A stretch of 64,000 nt of DNA from Bryopsis sp. KO-2023 (taxonomy: Eukaryota; Chlorophyta; Ulvophyceae; Bryopsidales; Bryopsidaceae). This document shows positions 1 through 10,400 of this stretch, piece after piece. The notes beneath the pieces are model-generated. The model saw only the letters and a list, made by a program, of their open reading frames with translations, did no database searches and was not told where the DNA came from. Within the stretch, counting starts at the first letter, position 1, and each line of letters opens with the position of its first letter. Location of the stretch: assembly GCA_030272585.1 (NCBI GenBank), contig BSYQ01000014.1, positions 124,001 to 188,000 on the forward strand, given 5' to 3'. The translations under genes were made by a program, and so were the position numbers.

Positions 1-540
1 ATCCAGGAAAAAAACAGCCAGTCTCCGCCATGCTGTTTCCATCGCACAGGATTTGATGTTGGTCGTTTTGATCCAGGCATTTTACGGAGGATGCAGGATT
101 CTTCTGAGAAAATACTGGGGAGCATTAGAAATTTGGAGGGAGTTCTTGAGGGGAGGGGTTGAAGGTGGAAGTGGAAATTTTAAGGAGGTCTAGGGTTACA
201 CAGACAATATGCTGTTAATCGATGAAATTGAGGGGGGCAGCATTGGGATATTCGGGAGGTTGGACTTTGAATTAGATAGGGAAGAGCCATCGGGAGCATG
301 TTTTCCAGAAAGGGGGGTTTAGATGAAGTTGTAAAAATCAAGGAGTTTTTTTTTTTAGAAAAAAAACGAAACACTCTGATTTTATTGATGTTGATATGCT
401 ATCCAGGGTTTTTTTGTAGGTTTGTCCTGTACCCACATGTGGATCCAAATCATATATATATATTGTATATCTTAATTCTATTTTTTTTTCAAAGCAACAG
501 CCCCGCAATTTTTGGATCCCTTGAACGCAAACGGACGAAC
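1..540 (+). repeat. Dispersed repeat, copy 1
   Basis: This stretch is an inverted, diverged match to 30835-31411. Shared landmarks run in the same order, including CAACATCAAATCCTGTG-type sequence near 48-60, the run from the LLIDEIEGG-coding part (about 211-310), and FVLYPHVDP-coding sequence near 421-447. The match starts at base 1, so the element probably continues beyond the window. Part of it reads as protein in both copies (MLLIDEIEGGS.GIFGRLD then GACFPERG and a stop), with differences that mostly keep the amino acid type. That suggests the repeat carries remnants of a coding sequence. The family is unknown to me. Confidence 0.75.
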
Positions 541-1504
541 AAAAGTGATCCACTATTTTTTCTTCACTTTTACTCTTTTTTTTTTCTAATTAAGGCAGAA
601 TGGCATGAATTCACATTGAAAAGTCCTCATGGGTCCAACAGAAATGAAAGCAAAAACAGATGCTTTTTTTTCTCTTTCTTTTCATTACTTTTTTCGGTGG
701 TGTTGTCGATGGTTTGAATTCCTTTCAGCAGACAGCGAAATTTTGGGCAATTGCTGAACACAATACTTTAAAGTGTTTTCTTTTCGTTTCACAAAGGTCG
801 GGTACAACTATCCAACACACCTTCACACCGGATCCCTCTTTTTTAATTCTGAGCAGCTACTGGACTTGAAAAGATTTTTTGCATCTTTCGAATATTGTTT
901 CGGGGAAAGAAATCCAATAGTTGTGACCGTCTTGATGACTAGTTGTAGTTCCAGGAGTGACAGATGGCTGGAAAATAATGATTTCGTTAGTATTCGGTAA
1001 AGCACTGATACCATCAATCTAACTTAGTTTTTATCTAACCCCATTTCAAAAAACACTCGTGTGGAAGGAGGGGAAAAAGTCCTTTTTCAAGACAAGCTGG
1101 AATATCCCGGTTTGAAATGGAGATAAAAATACCCCAAAAAGCAGTAAAGGTGCCCCCACCCCCACCCTTTTCCCCACCTACCCCACAGTTTTTTTAACAA
1201 ACAAACAAACATCAATTACCCCACAGTTTTTCACAGGTTTGATTTCATTTCATTTTTTTTTTCCCTTTTTTGATTTGGTTTGCCAGGTGGAGGAGGCAGT
1301 ACTGTATTGAAGGGGTTTACACACGCCTGGAATGATTCGGCTTTGAGCTGATTGATAAAAAAAAGTACAAAGTGATGTGACAAGATCGCCAGCTCCCCCC
1401 CCCCCCACAAACCCCCCCCGCAACTCCCGTGAGGAGGTGGGCCCACGGCTCTTCGGGTGGCAGTGTGTGCAGCTATGGCTTGGGGGTTTTGGAAGGGTGC
1501 CGCG
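541..1504. other. Gene-free stretch before the protease
   Basis: T-rich and homopolymer-rich DNA with no convincing coding signal or splice pattern. A run of C (about 1386-1397, broken once by A) lies just upstream of the protease gene. The protease promoter presumably lies here, but I see no clear motif. Confidence 0.5.
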
Positions 1505-2749
1505 ATGTCTCGACTACTTTTGTTGATTTTCCTTCTTTCGGTGTCTTGTTCCGCCGGCGGGCAGCCAACGTGCGATTGCGCCTATTTGCCGAATCACAGC
1601 GACCCTGGGAGCCATGCATGCGGGGAGGACGGGCTGACGTACGCGACGGAATGCCTGGCGGAGTGTCAAGGAGTGCAGCTAGCCAGCGATCCAGGAATGT
1701 GCAAACCGCTGTCGTTTCATTTGGTCCAGCAGGGTGCTGGCGAGTGGGTGGGCGGAGCGGTCCTGAACCGGTTCCATAATGATGGATTTCGCTTTCTAGG
1801 CAAAGTCGTGACGAGCGAGGAGGCGGCGGCGGCGAGTGACGACCACGAATTTTCCATGTGGGATTCAGCGAGTGAGGCGGGGAACGCTGGCGTGCAGGAG
1901 AGCGTCGACTTGCTGTGGACGATGGAGGGTGAGGTTTACGGTCGACCGGTTTCTCAAACGCAGGGGGACAACCCCGCGTCGGAGCTGAGGGGGACGGAAG
2001 GGTTCGTTCCGCCCAACTCGAACCGGAAATTGAGGTCGAATCGGAAACTGAAACTGAGCGCTGTTGCGTACATGCAAGTGTACGGTGACAACGGGAAAGA
2101 CGATCGGGTGGCGGTGGACGACACCACGGCAGACCCTGTGCGGAGCGTGGGTTACGTCGAGCCGATGGGGTGTACCGGGACTCTGATCGGGCCGCGCCAC
2201 GTTTTGACGTCGGCTCATTGCGTGTACGATCGCAAGCGGCGACGATTCGAACGAGGGGTACGCTTCACCCCAGCGCTGTCGGGAGACGTTCGACCTTTCG
2301 GCTGGACGAGCGCGGACCATGTGCTGGTGAAGTCGTGTTTTCTCGACATGGGGTACCGCGAATGCGATTTCGCCGTGATCGTTTTGCGGGAGCCTATGGG
2401 TTACGTCGCTGGGTGGTTCGGGGTGGGGTTGGATTGCCCGGCGCCTTCCGTCAGTCTGGAAACGGCGGGGTACCCGGAGGATAAAGCCGACGGCACCATG
2501 TGGCGGGAAGTGTGCGGCGAATCGGAGACGTCCTGCGAGTCAGACCCTGGGTTGATCAAGCATAATTGTGACATGAACGATGGGATGTCGGGAGCTCCCT
2601 TGTGGGATGGAGCCAAAAACATACGGGCGATTCACAGGGGGTTCATCGTTGGGCGGAATGTTGCGGTGTATATAACCCCGTTTGTGTTCAATAATATAGT
2701 GAGGTGGACCAGCGGCCAATATATATCCGATGAGTTGAATGCTGGCTGA
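1505..2749 (+). CDS. Secreted Kazal-domain / trypsin-like serine protease
   Basis: Intronless gene for a secreted chymotrypsin-fold (S1/V8-like) serine endopeptidase carrying its own Kazal-type module. I prefer the ATG at 1505 because it gives a clean signal peptide (MSRLLLLIFLLSVSCSAGG); an in-frame ATG at 1457 would add 16 residues (numbering here counts from 1457). Next come six cysteines at residues 39, 41, 55, 66, 70 and 82 with the Kazal-like CGEDGLTYATEC core, a long linker to about 200, then the protease domain. The triad is visible: His254 in LTSAHC, Asp304 in ECDFAVIVL, Ser378 in NDGMSGAPLW. Kazal modules usually inhibit serine proteases, so the module may keep the enzyme latent (inference). 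The KLRSNRKLKL stretch (191-200) could be a propeptide cleavage region. Extracellular or vacuolar role likely; substrate unknown. Confidence 0.88.
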   Translation: MSRLLLLIFLLSVSCSAGGQPTCDCAYLPNHSDPGSHACGEDGLTYATECLAECQGVQLASDPGMCKPLSFHLVQQGAGEWVGGAVLNRFHNDGFRFLGKVVTSEEAAAASDDHEFSMWDSASEAGNAGVQESVDLLWTMEGEVYGRPVSQTQGDNPASELRGTEGFVPPNSNRKLRSNRKLKLSAVAYMQVYGDNGKDDRVAVDDTTADPVRSVGYVEPMGCTGTLIGPRHVLTSAHCVYDRKRRRFERGVRFTPALSGDVRPFGWTSADHVLVKSCFLDMGYRECDFAVIVLREPMGYVAGWFGVGLDCPAPSVSLETAGYPEDKADGTMWREVCGESETSCESDPGLIKHNCDMNDGMSGAPLWDGAKNIRAIHRGFIVGRNVAVYITPFVFNNIVRWTSGQYISDELNAG

Positions 2750-5700
2750 AGAAGAAAAAAAAATGGCACAACCACACCCATGCATGCATATGTATATGTA
2801 TATAATATCTATGTGTGTATTATTTTGAATATATAACGAGATATGTATGTATATATGTGTGTGTGTGTGCGTTTTTGTATAATGGAGCCCCTTTGGAAAA
2901 AAAAAAGACGGATGGGGGTGTGGTTTTTTTTGGGGGTGTGTTGTGTGTTTCAGATTCATAAATATCAACCAACCAACCAACCAAAGAGGAAAAAAAAAGT
3001 TACTTTTGTTGAAAGCTTATGGTTATAAAAAAAAACATGACATAAAAGGGTGAAAAGAAAGAAAAAAGAAAAAGAAAAAAGCCAAGGCATTTTGATACAT
3101 AAAAAGGAAACCATTTGCACAAAAGAAAGAGAAAAAAGTGTGAGATGAGAAAAAAAAGTGTGAGGTGTGAAAAAAAAGTGAGTTGGGAAAAAAAAGCATG
3201 GGCACTGAAAGAAGGCCGGAAGGGAAAAAAAAGAAAGTGTGTGTTTCAAGTATTAATTGGTTTTTCTTTTCATCCCTTTTTCTGAAATGTTTCTTTTTTT
3301 TTAGATATATATATATATATATATATATTCGACTTCGACTGATATTTTGAGGGACGTTCTCAACAATAATAATATTGGGAAGAACAAATATAGGTTTTTT
3401 TTATGTATTAAGTTCTGTATAACCACAGAGTTGAGGAGTCTGACACAAAAAAAATTACATACATTATCAAGACGAGTTGTTTGCTCCCTTGGTGGCGATT
3501 TTCAATTTTCACCAAAAAAAACAACAGAATATGAAAGCAAAAATTCCCTTTTTTAATTTTCTCAGGGAAGTGGCCAGGGGGATGACATAGCTCATATCAA
3601 AGGTGTTTTTTTTCCTTCTTTTTTTTTTGTATCATTTTAATTCCTCCAGTTTTTCGCAGATTTGCGTTTTTTTTGTGTGTTTTTGAAGTTGCATGTACAT
3701 ACATGTAGAAACATCGTTGTTGTTTTTTTCCATTTCTCACCTTCTGTTTTTTTTTTTGTTTTTTTTTTGAAATTGATTAAAAAAGAAAAGATAAAAATAT
3801 CGTCGGGTTGAGGTTTTTTGTTTTGGGCTGTACGAGCTTTGCAAAAAAAAAAAGAAAAGAAAAGAAAAATCAGAATTGTTATGTTTTCTGCACTGGTTGA
3901 TATTTCAAGGGGGAGGGGTTAGAGACCACTGCGAGTTTCATGAAAAAAAAAGAAAAAAAAATGATTTTCATCTGCTGAGAATTTTTGTTGAATTTTTATT
4001 TAATCATGTGCGTTTTCAGAGATAGGGAGTTTTTTTTTTTAGTCTATTTCCAGGCTCCATTTTCCAGAATTTAAACATTATCGAGCCGAGTTGGAAGAAA
4101 AAAATAGTGTGGGAAATATATTGCAGAAGATTATAGAGAGATCAAAAAAAAAAGGGAACTGATAATTCTGAAATTAGAGAGAATCTTTGAAGAAGAATCG
4201 GGACGCTTCCACAATACAAGTCATTTTCCTTTATGTTTGTGAACTTTTTTTTTTCTTTTCGAAAGTTGAGAGAGACGCTGTAGAGAATTAGGTTTCATGG
4301 GGCTGATTTTTTTTTCTTTATCTTTTTGCACCGTCATTGAATTTGATTTTTTTTCTTCTTTTTTTTTTGTAAGACCTGTTTTCTCCTCCCCATTTCCTAG
4401 CAATCTTCCTTTGATATTCACACATGCAATTTCACGATTGGGGAAAACAAAAGGAAAAGAAAAGGGGGAGAAATGGATGAAAGGAGAAATCACAGGCCCT
4501 CAGATTTGAATATTTTTGTAGTGCTGAAAAAACAACAACAAAGATTTCGCACAAAAAAAAAGGAAATGAAAAAAAAGAAAAAAAAAGAAAAGAAGCAACG
4601 GAAAAAACGCAAGTGGTCTTTTCATGATTATCTCCCGCAGGTTTTTTTCTTTAATTGTTGTGGGGTGGGGGGTTTTGAATATATATTTACATATGTTTAT
4701 TTATAGATTGTCGCTGGGATATTTATGGATGTTTTTCTTTTTATTTTTTGGTTTCTTTTTGGAGGGAAAAGGTTGCTTAAATGTCATCATCACTTGAAAA
4801 AAAAAAAGCATCGAAGAGAGAGAGAGAAAAAAAAAATTGGGGGGGGGGGGAGGGGGGTGGTAATATGAGTGGGGTTATTTAAGATCCAACCCCCCCCCCC
4901 CCCCCCCCCGAAAAAAAAGGGGGAATTTTTGTTTGTTTTTTTACCAAACTGCAAGACATCACTTTTTGACAATTTTCTGACGAACATTACCTAATTCTTT
5001 GGTTGGATATTAGCCGCTGTTGTTTAGACCTCAAGAACGCAACTCGACTCAGATTTGGTGCATCCTTTCTGAGTTGAAATTAAAAAGAAAGGGGGGGGGG
5101 AGGGGGGAAAGAATGATGAATCCCAGAAATCACTTCTTTATGTTGGCAAGAAAAAAGTTAATGTATAAGAAAAGAAAGGGGAAAAGGAGGGGGGGGGATA
5201 GGTGATTTTTGAACGCTTGTCTTTTTCAGGGAGAGAAAAAAATATATATATATTATAAACATGGGGGGGGGGGGAAGAATTTCTTTTTTTAATTTTCGCT
5301 CAAAAAATGATAATGTTTTTTATTTTTAGGATTATATGTTGCAGTTGATACATAGGTTTGTTGTGTTGTGTGTGTGGAATTTTTGGGTTTTGTTTTTTGC
5401 TTTGCTGAGCTAATTTTTCCTGGTAAAACATATATATTTATTGATGGTCGGTTGGGGGGCTCTTATTTCATAGGAAAAAAAACGTTTTGATACGATTTGT
5501 GTTTTTTTTTTTCTTTCTTTCTTTCTTCGGGGTGGGGTTTTATCACTTCGATCAGTTTTTTTCTTTCCCTTATTATTGTGGGAAAAAAAAAACAGAAAAA
5601 AAATCAATTAAAAGAAAGAAAGAAAAGAGGTACGAGAAAAACTTGCTGATAAAAAAAAAATATCCAACAGATCTTCTCTTTCAATTTTGATATGTGGCAA

Positions 5701-6029
5701 AAAAAAGAGAAGAAGAAAAAGAGAAACGTATGCATGATTTGTGGGTTTTCATGCAACCCATTTAAATTAATGTATTTTTTTGAAAAATAAAAACAGATGG
5801 ATTGAATGATATCATGGAAAAGAAAAGGGTGCACTGGAAAAAAAACACTTGGAGGGGGAGGGAAAAAAAAAAAGGATATATATGTATCTAATATATGTAT
5901 TCTAAAAATCTCTGTGGGCCAATCGATAATTACAACCCACAGCAAAAAAGAGACCCATATATATGCTGGAACAAAGACAAAAAAAATAAAAAATAAAACC
6001 CTTATGAACCCCAGATTTTGTATCTGAGA
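2750..6029. other. Gene-free, homopolymer-rich stretch
   Basis: More than 3 kb of A/T-rich DNA with many A, T, G and C runs, a TA microsatellite at about 3304-3328, and G and C tracts near 4840-4910. Open frames here are composed of simple sequence (poly-K, poly-F, poly-G) and I do not support any as a gene. The 3' UTR of the protease probably lies in the first few hundred bases. Confidence 0.6.
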
Positions 6030-6158
6030 TGGACGGCACTATACGCTGTGCGACCGCAAAGTAGACCGGCGCGACCGGCGCGATGATCATCTGAAATTCG
6101 AAATGGTCACGTGATTTGTACGACCCCCGCCCCAACGGACTGGATATAGTGCCGTCCA
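6030..6158. mobile_element. Short MITE-like inverted-repeat element
   Basis: A 14-bp perfect inverted repeat (TGGACGGCACTATA, 6030-6043, against its complement at 6145-6158) bounds a 129-bp GC-rich segment in AT-rich surroundings. No clear target duplication flanks it, so the class is open; it could also be a regulatory palindrome. Confidence 0.45.
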
Positions 6159-6331
6159 AGTATCAAACACTCAATCTAGTCAGAGATACTCCAGTGTTTT
6201 TTTTTGCCTTCAACCCTGAAAATTTTCAATTTTTTTTCAAGCCAGACCCCTCGAGTGGCAACAGTCTGAAGGATGCAACCTCTGTTTTAAGTCAAGTGTT
6301 TAACCAACTTACACTTGGTTAATTTGCAGAG

Positions 6332-6357
6332 TTGTGCGCCGTTGCAACGGCGCACAA
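6332..6357. repeat. 26-bp perfect palindrome
   Basis: TTGTGCGCCGTTG is followed with no spacer by its exact reverse complement, centred between 6344 and 6345. A weaker hairpin (AACCAA...TTGGTT) lies just upstream at about 6302-6320. Such a GC-rich palindrome in AT-rich DNA could be a cruciform, a dimeric protein site or the end of a foldback element. Confidence 0.8.
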
Positions 6358-6358
6358 T

Positions 6359-8267
6359 CTGGTGTGGGTGGGTGTGGGTGAGGGGGGATGTTTTTGAGTC
6401 GGATGTCCCTAACTTTTGAGGTTGCTCCTTAAGAAGATCCGGAAGGACTATTGTCACTTCCTTTTCAGGAGGAGTCCAACCACTTTGGAAAAAATACAAC
6501 GGAGACAAAAAGAAGAGATAAAACTCGAGGGCTGTATTACATTCATCCTGACCGACTTAAATAGTCGAAACGCAACTTCTAGCCACCTGCTGATTAACTG
6601 TAAATCAGCTTCTAATGGCTTCAGTAAATCGTCCCATTCTGTGTCAGTTTGTCGGACTAATCCCCCAGATCATCGATCAAATCAAAAACCCCACAGGGCC
6701 TGTTCCTCTACATGTCCCAGAATTACCCCATAACATTCCAACAAAAACTCGAAGTACTCTTTCCAATCGTATTGTCAATGTATTTCCATTTATTTTTAAA
6801 AACAACCTGCCCCCCTGTCCAACCTTCTTAACCACCCACAGTCGGATGTCTGAGTGCTCCTTTGCAATTTAAGTTGCATCACTTTTGTCGAAGGCAGAGT
6901 TGTGTCGAAGTCGTTTTTGCGACAACGATAACGGCCGTTAACGGTTAACTCCGGTTAATTGCGAATAACCGATCTCCAACACAACCATGAACACAAACCT
7001 TACACGATCAGTAGACATAATCAATAGAAACCTTTGGCAATGTTGGAGGGTGAAGATATTTGTTTGTTTGTGTCCAAGATAAAAAGTTCAACTATGGAAC
7101 TGTAGCAAAAGGGCCAGGTTTATTTTTATTGCAACAAAATCTTACGACCAATATACTGTTGGATGGGACCGCCACCATGTAGACCAATCCAGTACTATAG
7201 CCCATGTTAATAGTTCATACGCATCCAGATTACATCAAACCGTACTTTTCATACACATCAAGATCCCATCAAACCGTACTGATTTTACTTGACTGTTGCT
7301 TGGCAGTACCGCCACAGGTATTTTGTTCCCTTTCTTTTTTTTATACTATTGTGTTGGGGAAAACGAGAAGGTTACAAAAGACCAACAGACAACCGAGTGT
7401 TCAGTGAACACTGTTCACCCTTTATCCTAAAACTGGTAGACAAATCTGTACTACAAACCCAGATCAATACTATAATACTTGCCTCACTTCGAGTGGGTCA
7501 TAATAACAATACTCGTTGATGCATAAATCTATATGAAGTTTTGAACTGTTTATGAACTAGGCAAGTTTTCTCCATCGCAAATGGCAATGTTTAACAAGAT
7601 ATTTATCTAATTGAAGTAAATTTTTACCCAAGGAATATTAGGCTTGGTGAAATGTGCAGAATGGTGTGAATTGTCACTTTTCCCAAAAATGATTTATCGT
7701 ATTCAGAAAACGGTAGCGATGGACAAATGTATTTGGAGTAGCTTGCACCAATTTTTTTTCAATCGGGTCGAGTTTGCGAGTCATGACTTATATAACTTCA
7801 AAACTTCCGAATCCATTTTTTCCACAGCTTTACCGAGAAATCGTAAGAACTTAAACAACTTATCAGACACTTCAGAATGTCCAACCAATTCCCGATACTG
7901 GGAAACTGCTAATCACATCGAACTAATAAAGCGGTCACTGACGTGTCCACTTTCCTAAAAGACGAACCTTCTCACAAAATTACCATTCACTTGCGTGAAA
8001 TTTGCCAAGCAAGACAACAGGAGGACAGATCACAGCCCAATCCTTCGTACAGGAATGCAAAACTTGCAAAAAAAAACAACCATAAATTTCTAACTCTGTA
8101 ATGCACCATCTCGATCAGGTCAAAACACAACATTGTTCCATACCATTCATAAATCTAAGACATGAAGTATACCAACTGTTTCTAAATAGGTCAAAGGGAG
8201 TTTGAATCCGTACTCCTTGATCGAGGTAACTCGGAACCACTGGCTGGAGTAGACGGAGCCCACGTGT
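6359..8267. other. Gene-free stretch with possible old repeat debris
   Basis: No convincing gene. Sequence near 6929-6965 is rich in TAACGG/CCGTTA words like those filling the MITE at 9892-10354, so an old fragment of that element family may lie here. Everything else looks like ordinary AT-rich spacer, and short open frames lack codon structure or splice support. Confidence 0.4.
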
Positions 8268-9106
8268 TTAAAGACCGTGCCGATGCCTGGCGCAGATGGC
8301 GTGGGTGCAGACTGAAATCAGAAATCAATCAAACATAAAGTTAAATGCAGCGTTGCTTGGCTTCCATGACAGACGCATGTGCTTGAAACGAGCGATGCAG
8401 GTATTCAACGAGCTTACCGCGGCGGCACACTTTAGTGAAGGCAGGTTTTCCCTTGCGGCAGTGATGACCTGGAACACACAAAAGCAATCGTCAACTTTTG
8501 AGGTGGTGACAATTGAACGTGGGGAACAATTCGAGTGACGTATAAACGGAGCATAATTGGCTGTGGCCATTGAACCCTCACCGTGACAGGGGACTTTCTG
8601 CCGCCTGCAAACTGGAAAACAAAACAAAATCACAAATAAGTCAGAAGGCTCCATTACGCTGTGAGGATACTAGCACGTCTTTACGGGATCATGACAAGCT
8701 CTTACCAGTCTTGCAGTGCACCGGCTTACAGTGGGAACCGCGTTTGCAATGCTTCCTGGCGCGGGTCTGCAATGACCATGCACAGTTTTCAAGTTCAACG
8801 AATGACGCAACCCAGATATCGAAGCGGAAACCCCTTCTACAGTCTCGTTTCGACATGCATTTGAGCAGGAGGCCCTGGGAATTGAGCCATCTCTCACCTG
8901 GCCACCTGGGACCGGTCAACTCGCGCCCTGCGTGTTTCAGTGTTTGGTCCTCTTCCTCTGCCTTTCCAACCTGTGGGTTCCTATGTCGAGTCAGCTTTGC
9001 TGGAACGGGTGTAACGGTTCCGTACTTGCACTGGCAATACTTGCAAACATACCTGGGCCACAGAGAGAACGACCAAAACGAAGAAAGCGAAGTAAACGAA
9101 CTTCAT
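8268..9106 (-). CDS. Small cationic Cys-rich secreted peptide (five exons)
   Basis: Read on the minus strand, exons at 9106-9053, 8766-8706, 8611-8582, 8468-8418 and 8311-8268 join with matching phases (0, then 1, 1, 1) and good donors (GTATGT, GTAAGA, GTGAGG, GTAAGC). They give 79 residues: a signal peptide (MKFVYFAFFVLVVLSVAQ), then about 61 residues very rich in Lys, Arg and His with nine cysteines, in pieces such as KHCKRGSHCKPVHCKT, VCRRQKVPCH and GHHCRKGKPAFTKVCRR. An in-frame stop just before the ATG supports the start. Exons of 30-61 bases make the gene invisible to an open-frame search. Net charge and cysteines resemble secreted antimicrobial or toxin-like peptides, but I recognise no family. 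Intron 1 (286 bases) could hide a further exon. The first intron is the weakest joint. Confidence 0.68.
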
Positions 9107-9610
9107 CTTTGCCACCCTTCACCAGACTACTGATTCGGAATTAGACTCCTGCACCGGAAAACCGCCACTGCTTAGCGTGAGTTCAGATACGAGGCAGATA
9201 CTTTCCAGGCGCGGTTGCGACTTCAGATCCCACGTATTGCAGTGCGCAGGGCCGTCGCTCACCGTTTAAAACGCACACAAGGAGATACTGCACAAGAGTT
9301 GCCAGAATGAGCGGCAGGCGACAATTTATGTGGGTTTTCCGGAACACGTGGCGGGCGAGCCCCCGTTTCCACATCAACTTCGTGCTTTTCCCAGTATGTG
9401 CGTGCGAAAATTATTCAACAGGCGTCCTCCTAGGTCCCACGCAAGGGAGCGTGCGTTACGCTCACCCCATTATCATCCCGGAGACGCACGCGCTACCAAT
9501 TATTACAAAAATACAGCAAAAGGAAGCGCCGAGGAGGCTGAAGGCGGCTCCGCACACACCCCGACTCGGACACTGAGGCCTCAACGAATGTCGTAGTCCT
9601 CCCGTGATAT
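9107..9610. other. Spacer upstream of the Cys-rich peptide gene
   Basis: Holds the putative promoter/5' UTR of the minus-strand peptide gene. A minus-strand stretch ending at a GTGAGC donor near 9262 reads as a hydrophobic leader (LPLILATLVQYLLVCVLNG) and could be an exon of a neighbouring gene or a 5' exon, but I could not connect it in frame. Confidence 0.35.
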
Positions 9611-9776
9611 ATTTACGGTTCCGCAGGAAGCGCGGTTCCTTTTGCGGAGTTTTAGGGTGGGACGATTGAAAGGACTGATTGCTGAGGTGGCCTGTAGGGG
9701 TATCTTTTGGAGTTTTGGATCTCAGTAGTTTGGGTTCTTAAGCTCACTCAGTTGGTCTTTCTTTACTCGGTTTTTC
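9611..9776 (+). repeat. Split direct repeat A1 of the Ngaro-like element
   Basis: 166 bases matching 14424-14589 with no difference that I can see. It marks the left end of the element. Confidence 0.9.
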
Positions 9777-9891
9777 TGCTTTATCTTTACCCTCACGGGC
9801 ACCTGAAGTGCACCGTTTCGAACCATCCCTGGCTCAGCCAGCGTGGGGCTTGTCCCTGTATTGTTAAGTCCTTTGTTTGATGCCGACTGTC

Positions 9892-10354
9892 AGAGATAGG
9901 ACTTGGGCCAAATTTTTGGTCCGACTCCGGTCCGGTCCGGTTACGGTCGGGTTACGGTCACCGTACTACGGCCGTAACTCCGTACCGTAACCGGAGTAAT
10001 ATGTTGTTTTTACGGTACGGAACAGGTACGGTATAACTACGGTAGGCCCTAAATCACCGTGAAGTAGCGTGGTTCAGTGCTAAAGCGTTAGGCTGCAGTC
10101 AGTAGGGTCGCAGGTTCGAATCCCCCTGGGTTCCTTTGGAATCGCGGGACCCTGCGGGGGTCACTTTCTACGGTTTACGGTTGTTACGGCCGTTACGGTC
10201 GTTACGGTCCGGTACGGAGCGGTACGGAGTGGTACGGTGCTACGGTTACGGCCGTAAAAGTACGATTTTCTGACGAAAATTGTACTCCGGTTACGGTCCG
10301 GTTACGGTGGTTACGGTCCGGTTACGGTGACCGTAACCGTAAAGTCCTATCTCT
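9892..10354. mobile_element. 463-bp MITE nested in the Ngaro-like element
   Basis: Bounded by a 13-bp perfect inverted repeat (AGAGATAGGACTT at 9892-9904 and its complement at 10342-10354) and by a 10-bp direct duplication GCCGACTGTC (9882-9891 and 10355-10364). A 9-10 bp target duplication is typical of the Mutator superfamily, so a non-autonomous MULE is the best guess. The interior is crowded with TTACGG and CCGTAA words in both orientations and holds a tRNA-like sequence. It sits close to the start of the first frame of the host element, so it landed after that element did. Confidence 0.8.
10061..10135 (+). other. tRNA-like sequence with A and B boxes
   Basis: Contains a plausible pol III A box (TGGTTCAGTGC, about 10070-10080) and a canonical B box (GGTTCGAATCC, about 10113-10123) with tRNA-like spacing. 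The anticodon and acceptor stems do not pair well, so it is not a functional tRNA by inspection. A tRNA-derived SINE head captured inside the MITE is the likeliest reading. Confidence 0.55.
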
Positions 10355-10400
10355 GCCGACTGTCGAGGAAAAGATTGCTGCGTTACAAGCACAGCTGGAT

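Noticed and set aside
2540-2980. Minus-strand 146-codon frame
   Set aside because: Overlaps the 3' end of the protease on the other strand and a TA/TG microsatellite; no start context or domain.
9262-9377. Leader-like minus-strand exon as the true first exon of the Cys-rich peptide
   Set aside because: Joining it to downstream acceptors gave an early stop, and the ATG at 9106 has its own leader and an in-frame upstream stop.
9919-10345. TTACGG arrays as a telomere-like or CRISPR-like array
   Set aside because: Words are irregular, occur in both orientations, and sit inside a bounded MITE; no regular repeat-spacer pattern exists.
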